Assembly: GCA_000231825.2 (NCBI GenBank)
Contig: AFXF02001488.1
Location: 124,001 to 188,000 of the forward strand
DNA: 64,000 nt
Reading direction: 5' to 3'
Origin: Tetrahymena elliotti 4EA
Taxonomy: Eukaryota; Ciliophora; Oligohymenophorea; Hymenostomatida; Tetrahymenidae
Under the pieces are notes generated by a model. The model saw nothing but the letters and a program-made list of their open reading frames with translations, was not told the DNA's origin and did not search any database. A program made the position numbers and the translations under genes. This document shows, piece by piece, positions 1 through 11,800 of this stretch (position 1 is its first letter; every line of letters starts with the position of its first letter).

Positions 1-472
1 TACATTCAATCGTGAGAATGTTTAGTATTTTTTAAAAAGGAGGGGTGAATATTTAGCAAGCTGCTAAATATTAAATAACCTAACATTAATTTAATATGAA
101 ATTTATTTATTACATCTTTTAACCTAATCGGCACTTGCAGTAAAAATATAAATTCACTCTACCATCTGTACAAAAATGACAATAGAGTTTCTTATTAAGA
201 GAAATCTATATTAAATAAAGATAATTTCTTTCATATTCATAAAATTATATACAAATAATTAGTATTTAATTCTTCTTTTTTTAAATTAGACTTAAAATTG
301 AATTCAGAAATTATTAAATAATTAGAAGATTAATTAAATAAAAATGAAGAATTATTTTAGTTTAAACTTCTTTATTTAATATATTAAGTGAAAATATGTT
401 ATATTACAAATAAATAAAAATATTTAAAGTAGAATCAATAAACATCACTTTAATCTTACTTAAAAGTTTAAT
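1..472. other. AT-rich flank without a recognised gene
   Basis: No frame with a credible protein was found under the ciliate code. Apart from the inverted repeat at 48-72 it is low-complexity AT-rich sequence, probably the 3' flank of the minus-strand gene that ends at 473. Confidence 0.5.
48..72. repeat. Perfect 11-bp inverted repeat
   Basis: AATATTTAGCA at 48-58 and its exact reverse complement TGCTAAATATT at 62-72 flank a 3-nt spacer (AGC). It lies just after a short G-rich patch (AGGAGGGG, about 39-46). It could form a tight hairpin or be a palindromic protein-binding site. No function is implied by the sequence alone. Confidence 0.6.
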
Positions 473-1105
473 TCAATATTTTTCTAAAATTTCATCACAT
501 TTCGGCATTTAGTGTTCAAGTGATAATAAACGATCTATTCTAGTCTTGAACAGGATAACAATTTTATCTCTTGTTTAAATACATAATTTACATTTGTTTA
601 GTTCTTCTTCTATGTCTTCACTTAACAAAATTTCCCTCCAGCAAATCATGTTATCATTCTCATTAGTTAAGTCTAAAAACCATTTATCACTTGTAGTACC
701 TTTTAATCCAAGGGCAAAATCTTCCAGAAACTCCCAGCCAGTTATATCAATTCTAACCTACTTATTTTAGCAGTTTGTGAGATGGTCTACCCAAAATCTA
801 CCTATTTTATTTAACTCATTAATTGAGAATATATTATTTAAAAAATACCTGTTTCTCTAATTATAGATAAATTATCTTATAAAAATTCATCATCATGTAA
901 TTTTTTTTAGTTTCTTTTACTGCTGCTATTCTAAGTCACAAGAGAGCCAATCATTTAGTTTAGTACCATATAATTATAATCTGCTTAGCTTTCTACTTCT
1001 TCATCACTAAACTCTTCTAACTCTTCTTACTCAAATAATATTAAGTAGTCTATTCTTTACTTAAACAATTACACTATTTCATTTAACTTCTTAGAACACA
1101 ACTAT
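473..1105 (-). CDS. Unidentified acidic protein, 5' end not resolved
   Basis: Read on the minus strand with TAA/TAG as Gln, the frame ends at TGA (473-475). The C-terminal exon (up to 801) contains the phrases RFWVDHLTNC, DITGWEFLEDFALG and WFLDLTNENDN, and ends in DEILEKY. A 47-nt intron (802-848, GTATTT...ATAG on the minus strand) joins it to an upstream acidic exon with EEFSDEEVESQADYNYM and a basic SSKRNQKK stretch. No ATG was found in frame near the upstream end. That exon is open back to an acceptor-like AAATAG near 1105, so a short first exon is probably missing. I do not recognise the family. Tryptophan-rich composition and clean splicing make it a real gene rather than chance. Confidence 0.55.
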
Positions 1106-1834
1106 TTAATACAAAATACAATACATTAAATAAAAGTTTAATGAAAAAAAAATGTTTTCACTAAAAAATTTAAAAAATGAAAATTGGAAACTAAATAAGT
1201 TATCATAAATAAAAATGAGCTCAAAATCATTATAAATTAGAAAATAAATGGTGTTAATATCTATGTTCATGGAAGAGAATTTTAATTTAAATAAGTTAAA
1301 ATTTGATAAACTTATTTGATGTCAAAACTTATCTTATAAAAGATGTAAACTTTTCAAAAAAGAAAAATAATAAATTAATTCTTGTTAAATAGTTTATGAA
1401 AATACTAAAATTTTTATGAAACTAATTTTATGCCAAATATTTAATATAAATTTTAACTCTTTTGAATAATTTATGTTCTCTTTTAGAAAAGAAAATTAAT
1501 GGAATGATATTTTTTATATTTTCCTGATTTTATTTAAATAGCTAAAATTTTAAGATAACTCAAATGCATTGCCAAATTTTTAATAAAATTTAACTAAATT
1601 GAAAGAGTATGTTTGGTATATTGTCTCTTTGTAAAGAACATTAAAAAAAATAAAGAAATATTTCATAATTTAGATTAATTCTATTTTAAATTTAAATGTG
1701 GAATGAATTTGAAAGTAAAATGATAAATTGAATATTTCTAAATATTACAAAACATTTTTCAAGTTTCTATTTAAGAGTTTCAACTTCCAATGCATATCTA
1801 TGTTTTTTATAATAAAATTAATAATTTACTTCAT
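1106..1834. other. Intergenic AT-rich sequence
   Basis: Nothing gene-like was seen beyond a possible unseen first exon of the preceding minus-strand gene. The forward frame that opens at 1728 runs antisense to the 3' part of the RING gene and is not a gene. Confidence 0.5.
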
Positions 1835-2707
1835 TCAAAATAATAATATTTACGTCCATCCTAATATACCATATTATTCGAAATCTCCTTTCCCTTTTAA
1901 TCTATTAAATTATTCATCTGGAGCTAATCCACTCAGCCCTTATACAAAATTAGTTAATTTTTTCCAGCCCATTCCTGTAAATTCTACTAGACCATTTTTG
2001 CAATTATCCATATTAAAATGAGTTTCCCAACTAAATCCAAGCTACCTTAATTGCTTCAGATTAGAAAAAGGGTTAAAATCAGGGTTAGAAGATATTGAAA
2101 AGCTCTTTTCTCTGCATCCACTAGATTACCTATTGCGCATTTTAAGTTCATATTTTTCATGAGATAAACATTCATCCTTATGTTATTAAAGATCTTTTGT
2201 CATTATTTTTTTCTTACATCCAAAAGGACAAAATCTTTCAGCATAATCACATGTTCTCATTTCATGCTGAGCTAAATCATCATAATTTAATATCTTATCA
2301 CATCCTCTTTCTTTATATTGGCAATAAAAATTTAGTTTTCTAAGTAGTGTTTTCATTAATAAACTTCCTTCTCTCTCTTTCCAAATAGCTCTACAACTAG
2401 GACATTTTCTTGATAAACAATACAAATAAATTGTTAAGTTATCAGCATTTTCTTTCAAAAAGGCTTCAAATAAATAGATTGTAAAATTTAATAGCTTAAA
2501 TATAAAATTATTTTGAAATTAGTCTAAATACCTGTTTGATCCAGGTGTTTCTAGCCATTCTCTAATACATTTCCAACAAAAATGGTTTTGGCATTCTTTA
2601 CAATTTACTGGACATTCTAGAATGCAGTCACAAACTTTACATTTGAGTTCATCAATGATAAACTCTACCTATTTAAAATTAACTATTCTACTTGGCTCAA
2701 ATGACAT
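1835..2707 (-). CDS. RING finger / TRAF-type zinc-finger protein, probable E3 ubiquitin ligase
   Basis: Exon 1 (2532-2707) starts MSFEPSR and carries the first half of a RING: CKVCDC, then CKECQNHFCWKC and IREWLETPGSN. A 123-nt intron (2409-2531) splits the RING; joining restores SNRKCPSCRAIW, which supplies the last cysteine pair. Exon 2 continues with a TRAF-type zinc-finger region (FYCQYKERGCDKILNYDDL, then AQHEMRTCDYAERFCPFGC and a C/H pair in QQHKDECLSHEKY). The C-terminal part has no domain I recognise and ends at TGA 1835-1837. In the RING plus TRAF-finger family the RING recruits an E2 and the fingers bind partners. The ligase role is inferred from architecture. A conventional-code reading would start at an internal ATG (2458) that lies inside the intron. 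Confidence 0.8.
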
Positions 2708-3791
2708 TTTAAATTTATATGGCTTAATCTTATTTTAAAGGTTTAGACAATTATCAGTTGTTTAAAATTGTTTAATAATAATTAAAAATTTGTAAAAATT
2801 TTTATTTATACTGAATAAATACAGTTTTTTAAAAACAATTAATTATCAGAAAATTAGATATAGTATTATGCAAAAATCAAGCAAAGAGTATTATTTCTAA
2901 ACACGAAAACTCTTGAGGGCTTTATAAAAAGTTTTTTGACTGATTAATTATCTATCTTATTTTATATGGAATTTTATGTTTTTTTAAAATTTCCATAGTT
3001 GTTATTGACATACAATTTTTTGAAAAAATATTATGTTGAAATTTTATAAAAATTGGCTTGTATTTATTTATGTTTGATACCTAATTTTTAATTTAAGAGA
3101 ATTCTTGCTCATAGCAACACAATTAAAAGAATTTTCATTGTTTCAATTTCTAAAATAGTATTTCATGCGGTATTCTCCTTTAAAAATTAATGTATTTAAA
3201 TAAATTAAATAAAAAATAGCTTAGTAAGTCATACTTAATCTAAATAATTTATATTCTTCAAATTAAAATCAAGAAATTTGTTGACCACCAAATAATAAAA
3301 AACTATTTTTACATATTTTATTTATATAAGGTTTTATTAATATTTCTTTTGATTAGCTTTCATTTTCTATTTTACATCTAATCAGCAACACAAATTTGAA
3401 TTTATTTTTTACAAAATAAAAAAAAAATATTAACCCTAAAATTATTATTGAATATATCCAAATGTTTTATTTCTTCATTAAAATAGATAATACTTTTGAC
3501 TACTTAAATCTGAATGAAAATATTTTGAAGTAAAGTATTTAAATCTAGTTTATCTATTATAATTTTTGGATTGAAGAATAGATGAAAAGATTCAGCATTT
3601 GATCCAAAAATGTGAACTTTAAGATAGTTAGTGTTAAGAAATTTCAAAAGTATTATTTATTCATTAGCCATTTAGTTATGTTCAATCATAAAAGTTCTAT
3701 CAAATTTTATATTGTTTTTTTTAATTATTTTTATAAAGCAAAATAAATATTTTGATTAAATTAAAATATAATATTATTGCACATATTAGGG
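2708..3791. other. Divergent intergenic region, RING gene (-) / VPS16 (+)
   Basis: About 1.1 kb of AT-rich DNA separating two divergent starts, so it should hold both promoters. No coding frame, structured RNA or convincing element was recognised. Confidence 0.5.
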
Positions 3792-6700
3792 ATGGAAGAT
3801 TCAGATATTCTACAAGAATTTAAAAGTTTGGATGATGAAAAATATGAATTTAGTCTTTACTGTGATTTAGTTCAAAGGCTCAAATTTGATCTTTACTAAA
3901 AAAAAGTTGCTATAGCAAGATTTGGTGGGCCTATTGCTATTTGTAGAGATGTCGTTTAGACATAGTTTTTTGAAAATAATGATATGTTTAAAGAAGACAT
4001 TTGGTTCTATTCAAACGAAGGACTTATTTTGAATAAAGTAAAATTTCCTTATAATCAAAGAATAGTTGGATTTGATTTTATTTATGAAGAGCTATTAGTT
4101 GTTGTTTTAGAAAATGGATTTTATTATCTTATTAATCCATTTGATTTAGATTAATATGAAAGTAAAAGAATAGAAGAAAAAAGATTTAACAAGCCTGATG
4201 ATGATTTAATTATTGAAGCAAAAGTAAATTGTTATTTTTCATTAGAAATTATTTTATTTGTTTTTTATAAAATGTAGATTTTAAAGAATGGATTAGGATT
4301 CTTCACAAAAAGTAATAGATTTTATATTATGAATAATATAATTGAAGGAAAATTAATTGATTTTGGAAATCCTGGAATCACAACTGAAATTGCAAGTTGG
4401 AGCTTAGTCCCATAAGGAGACTCTCTAGATGAAAATGATGTCAAATTTAATCTATATGTTGCTAATCCTCCTGCTAATGGGGGAGGAGTATTATGTATTT
4501 CTGAAAATTTTAAGGATCCCATTAAATTATATAATGGCCAAAAAAAACCATTTGCTCTTGAAGGTTAAGATGTAGACATAAACTTAAAAAATGTTAAAGC
4601 AATAGCTTCTGATAGTAAAGGTTTGCATATGGCTTATTTAACATTAGAATTTGGTTAAGGAAATAAAGAAATATGGACAGTTCATTTGATCTGTGAAGAA
4701 GAAGAGACGTATAAGTAAATTTTACTTTAGGATTTCGAATATTACTACTAAGAGGAAATTTAACTAATGAAAAATTTTATAACACAAATGCCATAAGATG
4801 AACTAAGAGTTTATAAGGTAAATAATAACCAAACTAATATAGCAACTCCCTCTACTCCACTCTAAGGATCAGGATAGAATTCATTAAATAGTTCTTAGAG
4901 ACAGAAGCTTTATACTAATCCTAGGATTAACATCAATATGTATTGGATAGAGAACAAGGCAGTTGTTGTATAGGTTAGAAATAATTTATTCTTAGTAGGT
5001 AGTGAAACTTCAACAAAGGTTGATTTTAATAATGATTTTGAATCTAAAATTCCATCATTTGTATGTGTTCAAGAGCTAGATGGAGTAAAAATTCTAGCTG
5101 AAAACAGAATTTACATTTTAAGAAATACACCTTAAGAATATCTTAACATTTTTGATACAACAGGCACATATTCTCCAGTAATCTTTTTAATAAAAGATTT
5201 AATTTAAAATTATTTATAGTGGTGAAATAAAAAATTTCAAAACAAAGAAAAGTATTTGCTAAAAAATTTGACAGAAAATTACCAAAAAATAAAAAAGTAA
5301 TATAGAGAAATTGTCATAAAATACTTATTAATTCTAAATTATTTTTGAAAGCTATATTAAGATTTAAAATAAAAAATTTTAAAATAGAAAAAATTATTTT
5401 TCTAAAACGTACTAAAACATAATAAAAAATAGATTAAAATAAAACTAAAAAATGGAAGTAGAATATTTAATCAAGAAAATAAAAGTAATCCTAAATTACT
5501 ATCTACAAATCTTTTCTGTGTTGATTTTTCATATTTTAAAATAAATCATTTCCTAAAAAATACTCAATCTATCAGAAAAAACAAGATAAAAATTAAAAAA
5601 AGAAGAGTTTTGAAGCATTTTTTCAAAAGTTAATAATTATTGGTCAATAAAATATTTGAATCATGGATTAAATTTTAGAACAAATTTTATTTAACAAACA
5701 AGAGTATTTATTTTTATTGAATAAATTAAAATAAATTCCCTTAAAATAATTGGTATTTATTGAATTTTCTAATGGAAATTTAAAAAATATCTTGGAAGGT
5801 TTTGTCTATTTTCATTTGAGGGATTAAATAATAAAGGAGATAATTACACTTTTAAAAAATTTATTTGACTATTAATTATTTTTTTTTAAATTGTAGGGAT
5901 ATTAATTGTATCAAAAGTCATAGATAAATGTAGATAATTAAGATTATGACCCATCTTAAATGAATCAATAAGAAGATATTTTAAATAATTAAGCAGATTT
6001 AGAAAAGGCTGTTAGTGATTGTATTATAGCAGGATCATATGAATTTAATATTTATAGATAGTAAAAGCTATTAAAAGCTGCTTCTCATGGCAGAATTTTA
6101 CTTTAAGGATTCTTATTGGGTAGTAAAATTAATAATTCAGATATTGAAGATGAAGAAGGAGAGAATTTATTAACAAAAGTTTGTAAATTACTCAGAGTGG
6201 CTTACTAGTTAAATCAGTATTAAAAATATAAGAGATCTATAACATTTAAACAAATGGAATATCTTTATGAAACAAGTGAAGTATTTTTAAAAATTTTACT
6301 GAGGTACAATTATCATTATATAGCTATCGAGATATCAAAATTCCTCAGATTAGATATTAGAAAAGAAATTTACATACATTGGGCTTGCTGTAAGATAGAA
6401 AAAAATGAAGATGATTCCAAAATTATTACAGATATAAAAAATTAATTTAAAGATCAAACTGATATCCCATTCAGTGATATAATATATAAAGCCCTTTAAG
6501 TTGGAAAATCTAAGATTGTATTAGAACTTTTAAGTTTCGAGCCAAGTATTTAGAAAAGAATACCTGTACTACTTTGTATGGCAAAAACTTAGGTAAAATA
6601 TATTTTTATAGCAATTTTTATTTCAATATTTTTTCAAATTAAAATAAAGCCAAATGCTAATGAAGATTATTTTTATAAAGCTCTTGTCGAAGCTTTACAA

Positions 6701-7594
6701 AGTAAAGATTCTAATCTTATATACTTAGTAATTAAAACAATATGGGATAAGCTAGGTGAAAAAAGTTTTGATTACTTCTCAAAAGAAGAAGTTTTAAGTG
6801 CTCATTTCTAAATATTTTTAAAAACTTAACTAGATACATAAAAATTATAACAGTAATATGCCTTACTCTATAAGTTTTTGTTAAAGTAAAAGTAATTTAT
6901 AAAGGCAGGTTTCTCTTTGCTAGAATTTGCTATTAAGTAAAATGATATCAGCAAAAAATCTGAACTGATAAAGTAAGTTAAAATTGAATTCCAAAAAGAT
7001 TTGACTGATAAATTTTATACTATTGCTATTGATGACTAAATTAAATTCATGAATTATCTCAATAGCATTAATAGCTTAGAGGAAAAAAATATCAAAATAA
7101 GTATATATCAATAATTAAAATAACTTATTGCCAAAAATTAAGACATGGCTAGAGATAAGCTTCAAAGTGAAATTAAATTGCATCCTAAAGCTGTAAGTGT
7201 TAACTAATTAAAATTATTGATCAATGGGCCTGTGCCCATGGAATAAGAAATAGAAAGAAAAGTTGATGAAATTAATAGAAAAAGTGAAGTTGTTCCTTAT
7301 TCAATCATAATTGATCAGCTCTTAAAAAATAATCTAGAGTAAGTTGCATTCAGAATTGCCATGAAGATAAGAGATTAAGAATCAAGAGAGAGGTAGTATG
7401 AAAGAATTATAAGATAAGCGTATACAAAAGAAAAAGATGATTTACTTGATAGCATGAGCTACTAAATTACAAGTCCAGATATAGTTGAACTAATAAACGA
7501 TCTTAGAGATAAACTAAAAGCATTAAAATCACTATCTCCAAATTAAAATCAATTCTCTAATTCATCATAATCAATTTATAATACCATGCGTTGA
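3792..7594 (+). CDS. VPS16: Vacuolar protein sorting 16 (HOPS/CORVET core subunit)
   Basis: The N-terminal part is a Vps16_N beta-propeller: the hallmark GGPIAICRDVV near the start, then LLVVVLENGFYYLI, and a late DGVKILAENRIYILR. The C-terminal part is a Vps16_C alpha-solenoid: DLEKAVSDCIIAGSYEF, KLLKAASHGRILLQGF, YNYHYIAIEISKFLRL and IHWACCKIE, all in family order, followed by the downstream solenoid to TGA 7592-7594. Clear introns are 4224-4277 and 6593-6649. VPS16 bridges VPS33 and the other class C subunits in endosome/vacuole tethering. Oddity: the propeller frame hits TGA at 5223-5225, and the solenoid homology resumes only near 5900. Either a roughly 680-nt intron with a non-consensus donor (GTGGTG at 5219) lies between them, or these are two genes. 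I favour one gene because the two parts together make one normal-length VPS16. Confidence 0.85.
5226..5896 (+). other. Gap between the two halves of VPS16 (long intron or intergenic)
   Basis: AT-rich DNA with no VPS16 homology in its first part. An ATG at 5664 opens a frame (MDQILEQILFNKQEY...) that runs without TGA into the Vps16_C exon, crossing an acceptor-like TTGTAG just before 5897. The frame could be a genuine N-terminal extension of a separate gene or chance openness of intron sequence; TGA is rare in such AT-rich DNA. Confidence 0.5.
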
Positions 7595-7847
7595 ATTCAT
7601 TTCATATATTTTATTTCTTAGCTTGATAATTAAAATCTTAGATTTTCTAACCAAAAATATCATTTAACCACCTTTTTATTTTTAAAATTATTTAATTTTC
7701 AACTAAAACTTCAAAAAAATTTACTATTCATCAAAAGTTAAGGCAAAATTATCAAATGGAGTTTTTATGAAGTATTAATAAATTTTTATTTTTAACACAA
7801 GATAATTTTTAAAACAAACAAAAAATTTCTTATTCACAACTTTACAA

Positions 7848-7865
7848 ATGATGATGATGATGATG
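7848..7865. repeat. (ATG)6 microsatellite
   Basis: Six tandem ATG units in non-coding sequence downstream of VPS16. It is a simple repeat with no evidence of function. Confidence 0.8.
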
Positions 7866-8556
7866 GTAGAAATTCTATCAATTTCTTTTTAAGTTTAAAA
7901 CAACTTATTTGAATCAATTTTTGTTAAATAAAAAAAAAGAATTTTACTTTACAAGTGAATAAATGAAAAACTATTTAAAAGATTGAAAATAAATTTGAAA
8001 ACTTTTTAATCTTTACACAATATGAGTATTTAAACATAAAAGATGAAGTATGTATACGTCATAGTTAATAGATATAGATAGTTAAATATAATATAATTGA
8101 TGATGAGTGAATAAGATTCATAGAAGGTACATTTGTTTACGAATAGTTAAATTTTCTAATTTTATGTGATAGTTTTCTAATTAAGTTTTAGAAGTTAATA
8201 ATTTTTTCAGTAAAATGGCATTGATTTATTTTAAAGTTTGTAAAATAGTTATTTGAATATTCATTCATTTTGCTATGAGATATCTTAGTCTTTCTTTGAC
8301 TGAGTTGGAAATAATTTAATTATCCTATCACTTCAATATTGTTTAAAATATTAAAAAAATAAAATTAATAAATGTTATTATTATTTTTGTCTTAATAGCA
8401 CTATTTATTTATTTAGTGTTTATCTCGCTTTAGCAATTTTGGTATTGTGTATTGTGTACTTTTTTTAGATTTTTTATTTTATAGAGTAAAGATTTTTATG
8501 AAATATTTGAAATGATTAAGCTTTCTTGTTTTTTTATATTTGCAAACTCACTCTTC

Positions 8557-8595
8557 ATCGTAAGGTTCTCTCTTTGTTAATAGAGAAAGGACGAT
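8557..8595. other. Two-part hairpin in a GC-richer non-coding island; candidate structured RNA
   Basis: ATCGT (8557-8561) pairs with ACGAT (8591-8595), and TTCTCT (8566-8571) pairs with AGAGAA (8582-8587) around a 10-nt loop. The internal loop is AAGG on one side and AGG on the other. The stem stands out in otherwise AT-rich DNA between two convergent genes. I could not match it to U1, U2, U4, U5, U6, 7SL, tRNA or telomerase RNA from memory. It may be a small RNA, a 3'-end element or chance. Confidence 0.3.
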
Positions 8596-8838
8596 ACCGT
8601 TAACATAACTAGAATACTTTGTGTACTCTTGATTTTATAAGATGTGCTTTTTAACTTCCTATTTGATTTTATTAAAAATAAAATTATAAATTTAAAATAA
8701 TTAATTGTTATTTACTGTTTTGGTCATTGTGAATAATTTTTTCATTCTGTCTGCCATAGTTATGTAATACATAAGAATCTTTTAAATTAAATTTTATTTA
8801 AATATTTTTTCAAAGGAGGTAATGAAATTACTTCTTTT

Positions 8839-11800
8839 TCACCCATTCTCAGTATCACACAATTCTTTTAATTAATTGTCAATTTTGAAGTTTCCAAAAT
8901 CTTTTTATCTTCCTGTTTAATTTTATAAAAATTAATATGATTAACTCCTAAAGGTAGTCGAATTAATTACATCTAATGTAGTTGGGTATTAGATCATTAT
9001 CTCAGCACAAATCTTGTGAATTTCAGTCCACATTTGCTTTTCATTTTCAATACTGAAAGGGGGTGTTCTAAGTGGATCAAACTCTTTTCCTTCAGACATT
9101 TCATGGAATTTTTCAAGAACTGCATAGTCACGTATAAGAACGAAACGCAGGAAACCAAAGAATTCTAAAACACTCTTCTCCTCATAATTAATGTGAATTC
9201 TGAAAATTAGAGATTCAGGTTTTCTCTTTCCAATCATTTATAATTTTATAGGCAAAGTTTCATCTTTTTTATCAAAGTCAACTCTAAGCTATTATTTAAA
9301 AAAATATTAATTTCTAATTAATGAATGAGTTATTTTACTTAAATTTCATTTGCTTCATTGTTCTTGACTACAAAACCATAGTTGAGAAGGAATCTTGAGT
9401 TACACTTACGTCCACAAGAATAGTAAATTTAGTCACCTCTACGAATATCTTCAGAAGCTTTTAACATAAAACCTCCTTTATCTTCACAGAAACCCCAGTT
9501 TGTGTAAGCAGGACGGCGATGATTGAACATATCTATTTTAAAAAATGAAATTTTAGCTCTATTTTAGAGATTTTATATATATACCAGCTAATGGGACAAA
9601 TGCATCAGTTCTTTTTTTATTGATGAATAATCCATAAATTCTGGAAGCAGCCATCATTCTAGCCCAAGCAAATTCATCTAAAGTACAAAGCTTAGCAAAT
9701 TCTGGTAACTTAGAGACTATAGCTTGGTAATCTTGAGTAATACATTCTCTTCTCTCTTTAACTTAATTTAGGAATGGAGATCCCTTAAGCCAAAATAGCT
9801 CTTCATCTGTATATAGGATTGGGAATGTGGTGTACTCAACAGGAAGAATATCTAAGAATGGCTTCCAAAAAGATTTATGATTCTTCTTTTCCAAGATAAT
9901 ATAAATTGATAAGAATGTATGTTTGGGAGAGAGTAAGCGGATATTTTTTGATTCAATTAGTTAGCAAATAGGTAACTCCTTTGACAACTCTAGAGTGATC
10001 ATATTCTCTACAGGGATAAATAATATGCATTCTCCTTTCTATTAAGAAAAATAGAAAAATAAGTTAGCTGACTTACAGTATTATCAATAAATTAACTAAA
10101 ATAAAATTTGTGATCATTATTTGATTCCATTAATTTTTAATTACAAAATAAGTGTGTAATGAATTAATTTTTTGAAATAAATAAATAAGGAAATTCGAAA
10201 AATCTTAACAAATTAATTCATATTTTTAGCAATGCCAAAAAGAGTGAATAATCATTTTTGAATATTTAACTGGTTCATTATTGGTAAACGGGATATTTTA
10301 AGAATGTAAAAAATATTAGATCATAATACTAAGCCCAAATAATCAAAAATTTACTTTTATTTTTTATCTTGCATGAACTCCACGATAATTATTGTAATAA
10401 ACCATTTTGATCTTGTTAAATTCAGAGCTCGTTTCTGATAGCCATTTGAGAAGAGTAAAGTTTTTAGTATGATCTGGATCTCCATCGCTAAGAATCTTTT
10501 AGATCTTTTATTAATGAAAATAAAATTTAGAGGACCAAAAAAATTTGATTAAATTTAAATTGCATTTTTTCATTTAGAAATAAGTAACTCCAAGTTAATA
10601 TTTCATCAAAATTAAATTAAAATTTTACAAGTTTTTGTGAATTATCTTTTTCATCAATTTACTCTGAAGTGCTGGGACTAGCATGAACCGAATTTTCTTT
10701 TCTTTCTTCCAAATTATCTACACTTTCTATTTACATTTATGAGACTGGGATTTATTGTTAGCTTCCTACAGGCATAACTTCATATTCAAATTTATTGGTT
10801 GAACCTTATTAATGGATCTGATAATATTTTCTTTGGTCTTTGATATTAGGATTCAAATTACTGTTATTATTAATCATATTATTACTAGCTTAGTTAGTAC
10901 CATTAATATTATTGTTAATTCCATTAAGATTGCTCATGCTATTGGCACTGCTTACTTGATTAGTAGTACTTGCAAAGTTACTATCAGGTAATACTTAGAG
11001 ACTAGTCTGTTGCTAACTTTGTAATTATTATATGAACTACTATTACTACTAGCTTATTTGTTAGCTAGAATTATTTTATAAAGCCTTGTTAGATCTAATA
11101 GGAGAAATAACATTCTAGTAATCTGGTATACCCTCTTATATCTTGAGATCTAAATTAGTTAGAGAAGGAGAAGTATAATTATTTGCTTCCTCAGCACGCA
11201 TAAGAGCTTCTCTTAGCTCAATTAATTCAGATTTCATTTAATTTAAATCAAGTAGAATTTTCTTCTTTCCTTCTTATTTAGAGATATCTTCACACAAAAT
11301 TTGTAAAGTTTTTTCCAAGCACCCAACATTCGTCTTGTAGATTCCATTTTATGTCTTTATTAATAATAAAATTAAGAATAGAAAATTGTTAATTAAATTC
11401 AAAATAATTAAAAAATATTCTAAACTTGAATAAAGCTTGTTCATTCGTTCATTCGTTTATTAATTTAGAATAGAAAGAAAGTCCTTTTCTATTTGCAATA
11501 TTAAAATTATTTAATAGATAAATATATTTTGTTTCTTTGTTTGCTTGCTTGCTTGATTGCTTGCTTGCTGATTTTATTTACTTCATATTTGTTTTAAAAG
11601 TGTTATTTTTATCTATAACTTCTTCTAAATAAATTCTACTGCCTTTCTCTTCATAATATAAACATATCAATCTATTGTAGAGTGTTTGATTTTTAAAATT
11701 AGTGCTAGGTCTTTAAATTTTATTTATTCTATTTCTTTTGCAGAATCATTTTTGCTTATTTTTTGAAAAAAACCAAGAGCGAGTTGGCAAGGTTATAAAG

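Larger units (their letters stand above)
7595..8838. other. Convergent intergenic region, VPS16 (+) / SET gene (-)
   Basis: Contains the 3' flanks of both genes, an (ATG)6 microsatellite at 7848-7865 and a relatively GC-richer island around 8545-8640 with a hairpin (separate entry). No coding frame was recognised. Confidence 0.5.

Noticed and set aside
1728..2021. Forward ORF of 97 codons
   Set aside because: Antisense to the RING gene's last exon; low-complexity translation with no family features.
10080..10130. ATG at 10130 (minus) as start of the SET protein, MESNNDHKF...
   Set aside because: Joining the exon ending RGVHARQKIK to KGECILFIPVEN restores the SET consensus, which places this ATG inside an intron.
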